From Parasitella parasitica (Eukaryota > Mucoromycota > Mucoromycetes > Mucorales > Mucoraceae), in the NCBI GenBank assembly GCA_025201805.1, contig MU619251.1, positions 286,603 through 350,602 of the forward strand: a DNA stretch of 64,000 nt, in the 5' to 3' direction. Below are positions 55,301 through 64,000 of the stretch, piece after piece. Each line of letters begins with the position of its first letter. Position 1 is the stretch's first letter. The position numbers were made by a program, and so were the translations under genes. The notes under the pieces were generated by a model. That model had not been told where the DNA came from, did not search any database, and was given only the letters and a program-made list of their open reading frames with translations.

Positions 55301-58300
55301 GATTATTCCCGAGTGATGGGGAGCTCTTTGATTTGCCAACCATTGGGTCTGGCAACAGACCAGCTAATCGTTTATAAGCTGTTGAGGATAAAATGGGCAA
55401 TGCTGCAGCTTGTCTGATAAGTCTGGACTGGTTTGAATCCTGAATTAAGGGTTTTGCTACGACAGCGGACGAATCTGGCATTGGTGTCGAAGGCGGCGTT
55501 ACGGCGGAAGGGGGTGTATCTGCAGTCTGGCTAGTTTCCTTTATCCTGGAATCTTGTAAATAGTTCTTTTGCATCTTTTGATGTTCATATTCTTTCTGTT
55601 GTTGATGCTGATGCTGTTGCTGTAGTTTCTCTTGCTGTTCTTTCTGTTTCTTGTCTTCGGCCACTTTTTTCTTTTTGGGTGCATCTTTCATCAATTCAAG
55701 AGATAGACGACGAGCTACACTTGGATCTAAATCTCGAGAATCATCACCCTCATCTAAACCTGAATTTAATTGAGGAGATGCAGACGTTTTACCATTAGCA
55801 TCAGAGTGGCTCTCTGTACTGTACTTTTTCCTTATTGATTGTTGCTGTTGTTGTTGTGCTGCATTGGTATTACTGATATGAGCATTGTCGCTTTTACCAA
55901 GAATACCTTCCTTAGTTTGATCCGGTTCCATAAACATCTGATCAAATCGTGTGAGCTCGTCAAACCATGGATAGGATTCTGTTGGCGATTCACCTAAACC
56001 TGGCTGCTCCCTGAAGCTGAAATTAGCTTCGTCGTCAACAGCGGAAGGCTGCGGGATGACGATGTCTGAAACGCCATAGGGTGCCATAATAGATTCTTGG
56101 TCTAAGCCAACGTCCAAGAGAGGCAAATCAGCAGCTTCGATAGCTCGCTTTGTACGCAGATTTAGGTTGGTTACGATCGGAGTATTGCTGCTACTGTTAT
56201 AAAGACTCTCAGCGGGAAACATCTTGCGCAAGTGGTTTGTTGTCAAACGTCTCAATTCTCTTTCTGGTCTAACAAATCTTCTAGCAAAATCAATGTATTT
56301 CAAGTCCCAAGTGACAGCATGATTTTGTAAATCTGCAAGAACATTATTCAATTGCAATGTATCCGTCGGTGCGCTTGTTGCGTACTCCATTTGCAGCTTT
56401 TGCAGCAGATTCTTCTTGTTCTTGAGTGCTTCCTGTGAGAGTTCCTGCAGGTATTCTTTACAAAGGTCGACCATATTAGGCTGCACAATGTCATAAGAAA
56501 AGGCTTTGTTTCTTTCGATAATTGAATCAAAGAACTTTGCAATCTTGGAGCGTGTAGAATCCAAAGAAGCATCTTTCAAGGTCATTTGCTGTTTTGAGCT
56601 GAAGCGCAGATGCAATGGTGGAGGATTTACTTCCACCACTTGTACCATGGCATGCGTGAAATTAACAGACAAATTCTGGTAGCGAAAGGATATTGTATGA
56701 TCACGATAAAAACCATGAGGGCACCCCAAACCGCCGTTTATATTGGCATCTTGCCCAAAATATCCATGGCCGCCATTGTTTGCATCATCGTACAGAGGGA
56801 TGGATTCAGACTGGTAGAACAGAAGTTCTAGGAACTTGCCGAAAGAATAGCGCTGCAGTAGATCAGACATGGGCTTCCAATTATGCGTAACATTACAGAA
56901 ATTGCAGTGAGTGCATATCAAAATAGGGATTCTGCGCAGGTATTCGTCACGGCTAATATCAATCTTCTCCTCGACCAAATCATCCTCGCCGTTATCATCT
57001 TCCAAAAACACTTGCACCTTGATTTGTGCATTTCCGTGCGAGTATGTTTTGTCATGGAAAATCATAGGTCCACCACACATCTTGGAGCTACACTTTGTGT
57101 AGGCATCTTTGATCGAGTTGAGGATGTATTGTCCCAGAGTGCAATCTCCCATAGGATTGTAGTAGTCGTAGGGATCCAACATTGCTTTCTCACAAGGAAA
57201 ACTATGGTTATCCATAGGATTTGTTGTTCGGCGAACTATAATTTGTTGATGATGTACAGGCGTCAAATACCTGTGAATGTCTCCAATGTATCTTTTGAAT
57301 AGAAGCCAACATTGCAAATGAAGGTCCTGATAGTGGCGATACTCTAAATCATGATCTAAATAAGCATCAAACGCTTTAAAATAATCGTACATCATCATGA
57401 GATCAGTAGGGATAGGCGGAATGATTGGCTTGTTCAATGCTTGCTTCTCAGCATCGCCAGGAGACGAAGGTGATGCTGACAATGTATTATTTGCAGAGTT
57501 GTCTGTTGATAGAGTGCCTGTGATATTAACCCCTAACCGCTCACGAATCAACCCAATCAACTTTTTCTGTGATTCTCTCAGTTTGAGAAGAATATGAGGC
57601 ACTGGTAAGGTCACTCCTGGAGAGATGGATAGTGTTGTGTTTTGATATTTCTTCAACACTGCATTAATTGCAGTAAGACATATATCATCATCTTCTACAA
57701 TAATGGTTGTTTGTTGGTATTGCTGCTGAGATTTCTTTTTGGCCGCAACTACGTCCACTGTATTGACAGTGATTTGGGATTCTGCCACGGATAACGCAGA
57801 TACGCTTTGCGTGTCCATTTGAAAGTGTTCTGATGAAGAACCTGCTTCTAGATGGTATGATGAGACAGCCGTAGATCTAACTCCATTATTTGCTCTGATT
57901 GGGTGCTGATGCAATGTTGAAGAGTCATCGTCGTCGCCAGCACGGCTAATTTCTCCATCCTCATCCATACCGACAGCATTGTTGTAAAATGAGAGATCAT
58001 CTCCATAAATGGGCTGGTTGTATCGGCGCAATTCAATGAAATCCTTTCTTAACTGAGCTTCTAGATTAATGTTGTTTACCACCTTGACCATGAAATTCAT
58101 AATGTGTTTCACTGTCGATAATGTCTTAAGAGTGTCACCACGCAATACAATAGTAGCTCCTCGCTCTTTTGGACAATCGTTAAACATGAGAAATGTCTTT
58201 CTACGGTTTGGCAGGTACTCGTGCATGATTGTCAATGGTTCAAATTTGCCGCATTTGCCAGGCATCATTGTTTTGGCATTCCACAGCTCATTCTTGTAGT

Positions 58301-61188
58301 TGAACACTGTAGCATCTGTACAGCGAGCAATTGCGTCCAGTTTTTGCTTCTTGACGTTGTAGGCTACTATGATTTTGGCTTTATTCAGTCGCTCTATGAT
58401 AATCCGAGGTGCATGAGCTGCAATCAACACGATATGAGGCTTCAGCCCAATAATCTCTGATACCAAAGAATTCATATGTTCCTTCTCCCATGCCAGCAAG
58501 CGGTCAAATTTCAGGTATTCCTGGCGAGGTGGGTTGCTGACGCCATCTGAACCATATGTAGAAGCCGACGATGACATTGTTGCCGCTGTTGTTGCTGCAA
58601 AGGGGGCTCCTCCATAACCATCCAAATCAAAGTTCAATATCAATATCGAAGGATTCCGAATTTTGCGCATCATGTTTTTGTGTGCGACGCTCTTTGACAG
58701 AACGACGCCGCTGACAGCGAAACTGTCTTTTGGTAAACCGCCTGGTACCTTTTTGATCTTGACATAGTGATTCATGTTGAATGTATCACGGATGCGGATG
58801 TGCGGCTGCACTTGATCCGCAATCACCAGCAGAAGGTTCATCATTACCTCCTCCCAGTCACTCAAAGGCAAACTAACTTCATGAAGCAAGTGGGTAATGA
58901 TATTGCGCATGAGCTGAATAAATGACGGATCCCACTGATGATGAGTCGCTACTGTCACAGGATGACATGTCGATGCAGAAACGGACAGGATTTGTGCTCG
59001 CAGCTGATCTAAGTCAGGTGTGCTTTTGATGTTGGTTGCTGTATTGGCTGTGGGTGTCGATGTGGATGGTGTCAACGCTTGGTGAAATGAATTTCTGTTG
59101 CTCACACTTCCGGGGCTCTCATAGCCCGTACTGCTGTTGTCGCTGTGGTCCAGCATCGTGATGGGTGTATTCCTCATTAAACTTTTTGTTCGCACACGAA
59201 TACGTCGAGTGGAAGACCCTGAGCTGCCACTGTTCAGATTACCGCTGCCTGTTGCACTGCTACCGTTGCTGCCACTACTACCACCACCACCACCAGTGCT
59301 ATTCGTCTCGCTTAGACTGAGACGTCGACGGATAATGCCTTTCGAGCGATGGTCATTTGATGACCGCATGAACCAAGAGGATGTCTTGTTGATGGTGCTC
59401 GTACTGGTGCTCATCATCGGTTTGGGAACAGGAGAATCTATCTGATAATCCTCGAATGAAAAGTTGTTGAATATCCCTGAGCTTGGCCTCTCGCTTGTGC
59501 CCCAAAAGCTTAACAAATTGCGTGGATTCTTTCTTACATCATCATCATCTCCTCCACCACTGCCAATACCGCTACCGCTGCCATTACCGCCTTCATAATA
59601 TTCTATTTGCTGCTGCTGTTGCTGCTGTTGGAACAACATATGCTGCTGCAATTGCTGCTGCTGTATGAATGTGAGATGACTATTGTTTGCTGTAAAAGAT
59701 TCATGATGGATGGGCGTGACAATAAACGAATTTCGCCTGAACGGCATGGGTGAATTCATTTGCTGCTGTGATTGCTGCTGCTGCTGCTTCACGCCATCCA
59801 ATGCAGCTGCGCTTGTGTCAATGCCCAATGAATTCATAGTACTCGTCCTCGATCTTGGTGTTGTCCTCAAAAACGTATTTGTCAGCAGCTTTTTGAAACC
59901 AATATCAGAGTCGCTAGCAGTATGATGAGATGATGTAGACTGTGAAAAGTGTATATCCAACGGCCTTTGCATGTCAAAACTGTTTGTTGATCTGTCAAAC
60001 TCTAATTCTTCGACGCTGCTGTCGTCGTCGCCACTCGTTGGAATCAGGAACGATGACTTTTGCAGTTGCTGCTGTTGCGGTTGTAGAGAAGACGATAAAG
60101 GGCCATCAGCCACAACGGACGAGTAGGAATATCCGTCATGAAGTGAGATAGTATCGTCTGCTCGATATCCTTCCATAAACTTGCTGTAGCAATCGTTACA
60201 GACCCGAAGCGAATGGCTGGTGTGGATATTGTTACTGAGGCACTTGGAGCAGAAAATCCTGCCTGCACATAGTTAGCTACCGGCCAACAGAACACTACTA
60301 CAATTTCAGCTACTTACCACATGTTCGGCAATGATGTTTCCTTCGAAAAAGATTAAATGGAGCGCTGCAATTGTTACACTCTTTGCATTGTTCATCCGGC
60401 ATCCAGAAATCCTTGTTGCTGTCTATAGGCTCGCCGCCTCTCAATCGATTTAGTATTCTACTAAGAGAGTTGGTGTTGGAAACAGAGAACGTCGTCATTA
60501 CAGATTGAGTATCGCTGTCAATGGAAGATGTCTTTTTTAAGGGTATAAGTAAATGGGATGGTATTTGCTGCTGTTGGTTTTGCTCTTCATCGATAATAAT
60601 GTGTCTATGTTTAGGCAACGGAGCAGCAGGGGATAATGTCTCTGTGATGGTTGGTATGTTGGATAAATTAGAGTTGTCTGCTTTCGTTATCGTGCTGACG
60701 GTCGACAAGGATTTCTTTGAGCCATCTTTGTCTTCATTGGGCGTTGATACAACTGACGAAGACAATGCTACTGTCGCCTTGTTAGGATTTTGGGTATGTA
60801 TAGGCACCGGCAGTGTAGTGCTGGTGTTTGTTTCTGTAGCCAGTATAGCAACAGTGGTTGTGGCAGCAGAAACAGGTGTATCTGTGGTTGTCATGGCAGT
60901 GGAAGATGAACTGACGATGACATTGGATGGCATCTTTTCCAAAGCAACAATCTGCTGTTCAGGAGCGACATGGTCTGTTACCAAGTCGCTTTCATTTGAC
61001 AACACAATCGATATTGTACGTGTAGAAGATGATGGTGATGCTGTCTGTTGAGGGTTTGTTGGACCCGATACTGCCGTTTTAAACTTTGAGAATATCTTTG
61101 ATATTAATCCTTCTTCGTCGCCCTCTGGTATGAAGTTAAACGATGTCAAAGAAGACGGATCATCTTCTAATCTGCTGAATTTCTCCAT
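52376..61188 (-). CDS. FAB1: 1-phosphatidylinositol-3-phosphate 5-kinase (FAB1/PIKfyve)
   Basis: Makes PI(3,5)P2 on vacuolar/endosomal membranes. Eight exons (61188-60318, 60262-53839, 53788-53532, 53476-53306, 53234-53128, 53068-52849, 52775-52614, 52560-52376) join in frame to about 2798 residues, long for the family because of low-complexity linkers. FYVE finger: [20 protein letters not shown] with RKHHCRTCG, and FCSKCLS...[14 protein letters not shown]-1-like domain: [20 protein letters not shown] and LNFDLDG...[13 protein letters not shown]-like Cys-rich part follows ([13 protein letters not shown]). C-terminal [59 protein letters not shown] and [14 protein letters not shown]. Exon 2 is 6.4 kb with poly-Gln, poly-Gly/Ser and acidic runs. 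The last intron uses a GC donor (G|GCAAGT at 52613). Confidence 0.95.
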
Positions 61189-61576
61189 GTATTTATTCAC
61201 TTGCTCAAAATACAAAAAAGAAGGTATAAATTTATGCTCGAAAAATTTCAAAAAGGGGTGATTTTGGAGAGAGAAGGAGTGTAGCTAAAAGGTTGCCTTT
61301 TTTCATCACATATTGACTTTAAAAGTAAGACAGGCACCAGATGCTACAGTGATTGTATGCAAGATACCAGGGCGCTTTCGTCACATATTACACGAGGCTG
61401 CTTGACTTGCTACATGTGAGTTGCCATTGCTTGAGTAATCGAATAAAGTTTCGAAAAACTGCTCCGCGTTAACAAGGTACGGTACTTATTTGGCGTATAA
61501 AATCAAAGCTCCCTCGCACAAAGTTTTTATACTTTTCTTTCCATTTTCCATTATATTTCTTCATTAGCAATCGACC
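61189..61576. promoter_or_regulatory. Divergent promoter, FAB1 / DAP1
   Basis: A 388 bp spacer. In-frame upstream codons of FAB1 up to 61251 would add about 21 residues and cannot be excluded. No repeats. A CTTTTATACGCC-like stretch sits antisense about 120 bp before the DAP1 start. Confidence 0.5.
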
Positions 61577-62038
61577 ATGGCAACGTAAAGTATACATGAT
61601 AAGCTTTGTGGTAATGTGAATGTTGACATGACACGCTCTACTAGCGAACCTCCCAAGACCACCCCTTTTACTGTTTCTCAACTCGCCGAATTTAACGGTT
61701 CCGATCCTTTACTCCCAATATACGTAGCTATTAAAGGTGATATCTTTGACGTATCTAGTAAACGTGACACATATGGTATTGTTGGTAAGGGATATAATGT
61801 ATTTACTGGAAAGGATTCATCAAAGGTATGCGTAAATGAACAGGAGATGAAATAGAACATAAGAGACTGATTGTATGTTGAAAACATCAAGGCACTCGGC
61901 AAATCTTCTCTAAACAAAGACGATTGTGTTGCTGATTACAGCGATCTCACCGAAAAGGAGTTGGAGGTCTTGGATCAATGGTATACTTTTTTTAAAACAA
62001 GATACAATATTGTTGGCAAGGTGGTACCTGACAACTAA
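61577..62038 (+). CDS. DAP1: Cytochrome b5-like heme-binding protein (DAP1/MAPR family)
   Basis: Membrane-associated progesterone receptor family; yeast Dap1 binds heme and supports sterol-synthesising P450 enzymes such as Erg11. Three exons in the preferred model (61577-61584, 61645-61825, 61892-62038) give 111 residues. The start CGACCATGG with an 8-nt first exon gives MATEPPKTTPFTVSQLAEFN. Alternatively, an unspliced start at 61628 gives MTRSTSEPPKTT, in which case the first ATG is a three-codon upstream reading frame. The domain is typical: LLPIYVAIKGDIFDVSS, YGIVGKGYNVFTGKD with the heme-binding Tyr residues, ALGKSSLN and the closing DLTEKELEVLDQWYTFF. There is no N-terminal transmembrane helix. 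Confidence 0.85.
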
Positions 62039-63100
62039 TACCACTCAAGTATTACGCATGCAATAAAATACTGGGTATATGCAGGCAGAATACTACATGT
62101 AAAGTTAGCGCATATTCAATGGAACAATACACTATGAGGCTATTGTCCCAAAAGATCCTTTGCTCTTGTGATAGAAGCTTGTTGGAGATTACCATAGAGT
62201 TGATATATCATGACTAAGCAATATACTGCTCTTGTCTTGGAATTATTACACTTTGAAAAGGTGTAGTAATCTTTGGATTGTTATGCTGGTTATAAAAAAA
62301 GATTTGGGTAGCAGTTGGGCAAAGTAGGATGAGAAGAAATACGTACTGGCATGCATTCATTCTTTGCATCAGCCATAAGCCTAACAAGGTTACAGGAATA
62401 TTTCAGTATACTTCATCATCATTCATAATTTTTTGCGATATTTGCTCAGTTAGATATGATATAAATTGGATATTGGCTGATAACCCTTGCCGATATCTCG
62501 TTCCTGGTTGTTATGGGTATTTCATGTTTGGTTGCTATAGTGGACTTTGATTTTACGCATGCAGCCCTATACAATCATAACACATTGATGTTTTGATTGG
62601 CTAATCAGTCGCTTGATCGATTGTTCATGATCCATTGACCCCTTCTAAATCTCCAGAGCAATAAGATAAAACAAAAGAAAAAATGATTAAGAAAGACAGG
62701 TAAATGATATATGCTAATTAAGATTAATTTGTTGATCTTGATTTATTCATGTTGTTCGGATATCTTGGTTTAGTTCAGAAGTTTATTATGAAATAGAACT
62801 ACAATGTGACTTGATACACACCCCAAACATCAGCTCGCACCGGTATCGCATCGCTTTAGTCTGCAGAAACTAGATGAAGCGCATTTTTTTTACCCACAAA
62901 CTTTCCTTCTTTCCCTTTTCTTTCCCTTTTTTTTTACCCTTGTTCACAATCTTTTAAAAGCGGTTTATATAAATATATTGATATATTTATACAAATCTAT
63001 TCTAGGAAGGATTCAAAATTAGCAAGTAATACTTTTAATCTTATAAATATCTATGCTATATTTAACGACAAAATTAAAATAGAATCTAAAGAAAGTTAAT
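62039..63100. other. Gene-free region upstream of the MADS-box gene
   Basis: AT-rich, no supported gene. A CT-rich/T-rich tract at 62900-62940 probably belongs to the MADS-box promoter. Confidence 0.5.
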
Positions 63101-64000
63101 ATGGGACGCAAGAAAATCAAGATTCAACCAATTCAAGATGAGAGAAACAAACAAGTAAACTTGCTTAATATTCACCTTTTCTTTCAAAACTAAATGCCTA
63201 ACTTAGGTCACGTTCTTGAAACGAAAACATGGTCTGATGAAAAAGGCTTACGAACTTAGTGTTCTATGCAATTGCGAAATTGCATTGTTAATATTCAATA
63301 CTAGCGGTAAACTGGTACAGTATGCTAGCACTGATATTGATCAAATCTTGATGAAATATACAGAGGTATGATGAATAACCAATATGAAAAGAAGAAAATA
63401 TTTGGAAATTTAACAATCCATAGTACAATGACCATCACGAAAGCAAATCAAACCAAGATGTAAAGTATTTATCCATTAAACCAATATCACCATATTTAAT
63501 CATTTAATTAGTTTATCAACAATGAAGATGGTGAAAACTGGGAAGAAGGAGATGAAACGTTGGAACAGGAGTCGGAAACACACAATGAAAAGAGATTCTC
63601 TGTGGACACCATAGATGCTCATGCACCACCTGCTCCGAATAATAGTGCCCCTCCCTCTCGACAACCTCCTCATCCTCCAGTTGTCATGACTCAGCAATCG
63701 CTCGGCCGTCAACAGCAGCAACCATTACCAACACATCCGCCTCCTCCTCCCAACGTGGCTATGTATTACCACCAACCAAACACTCCAGCAAATCAAAACC
63801 CTCATTTTCAAATCAGTTATGGGCATCCACCTCCACCTCCACCTCCACAGATGCAAGGATACTATGATGTATATGGTGGGTTACATCAACCTCATCCAAT
63901 GTATATGGCACAGGTTAGTTCAAAGCTTTAATGAAATTTTTTGCCATTACTCATTCAGTGATTATAGGGCCAGTTAGCTCAACAAGGGTACGGTGTACCC
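63101..64000 (+). CDS. MEF2-type MADS-box transcription factor, 3' end outside the window
   Basis: Nuclear DNA-binding factor of the MEF2/RLM1 class. Exons: 63101-63154, 63207-63365, 63424-63459, 63512-63913, 63968 onward. The MADS box begins [19 protein letters not shown] and continues [20 protein letters not shown], then [23 protein letters not shown]2-type extension follows ([15 protein letters not shown]), which separates it from SRF/ARG80 factors. Downstream is a long disordered region rich in Pro, Gln and His (PPPPPP runs), usual for fungal RLM1-like proteins. RLM1 acts in cell-wall integrity signalling; that role is plausible here but not shown. It is truncated by the window edge. Confidence 0.9.

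Noticed and set aside
1..64000. tRNA, 5S rRNA or CRISPR arrays
   Set aside because: Looked for B-box-like motifs, 5S-like sequence and regularly spaced repeats by eye and found none convincing. A covariance-model search would be decisive.

Overview
The window reads as nuclear DNA of a filamentous fungus, most likely an early-diverging lineage such as Mucoromycota. This rests on AT-rich intergenic DNA, many short introns (about 45-105 nt, GTAAG-type donors, CTAAC/TACTAAT-like branch sites), a eukaryotic housekeeping gene set, and a decayed Ty3/gypsy retroelement. The lineage assignment is inference. Gene models were built by hand from codon phase, splice-site signals and expected protein motifs, and most multi-exon models close in frame from ATG to stop.

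Layout. 1-7.1 kb: the 5' end of an unidentified minus-strand gene, an 8-exon MutL-family mismatch-repair gene resembling human PMS1/yeast MLH2, an ankyrin-repeat gene converging on it, and GET4. 7.1-10.9 kb: gene-poor, with a decayed reading frame near 8.0-8.8 kb. 10.9-16.6 kb: a double-RING plus LON-domain protein, a type II membrane O-fucosyltransferase-like protein, and a TBRG1-like FYRN/FYRC nuclear protein. 16.6-20.2 kb: a broken Ty3/gypsy element on the minus strand (gag and integrase tail). 20.2-23.7 kb: two tandem paralogues with a beta-solenoid DUF4097-like domain and N-terminal PPPPY motifs. 25.6 kb: a GATA factor. 26.8-29.9 kb: gene-poor. 29.9-38.5 kb: a dense run with GST, secreted GH20 beta-hexosaminidase, DTWD1-type tRNA modification enzyme, SDH4, TMEM14, an EMI1/C22orf39-like CX9C-type protein, SmD1 and a C2H2 zinc-finger protein. 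40.4 kb: an F-box protein. 42.5-44.2 kb: two 58-residue secreted six-cysteine peptides. 44.4-52.4 kb: allantoicase, a DENN-domain protein and a cysteine-rich HNH protein. 52.4-61.2 kb: FAB1/PIKfyve. 61.6 kb: a DAP1/MAPR cytochrome b5-like protein. 63.1 kb to the end: the 5' part of a MEF2-type MADS-box gene.

Most genes are ordinary housekeeping or signalling genes with no operon-like logic. Compact arrangements are common: PMS1-like and ankyrin are tail to tail 56 bp apart, GH20 and DTWD1 103 bp apart, and SmD1 and the zinc-finger gene 175 bp apart. FAB1 and DAP1 diverge from a 388 bp spacer, as do DTWD1 and SDH4 from a 377 bp spacer. Membrane and lipid themes recur (GET4, FAB1, DENN, DAP1), but co-localisation is not evidence of a shared pathway.

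The most novel part is 42.4-44.2 kb. Two equal-length secreted peptides share a knottin-like cysteine order (C-C-CC-C-C). Each has a TATA box 73-76 bp before its ATG and the same 15-bp element (TTTGGGTGGTGAGTA) further upstream. An inverted core of that element, followed by an AACCGCC(C/T)AAA tandem array, precedes the second gene. This looks like a small co-regulated family of defence- or interaction-type peptides. Other notable points are three GC-AG introns with perfect GCAAGT donors and the paired beta-solenoid proteins.
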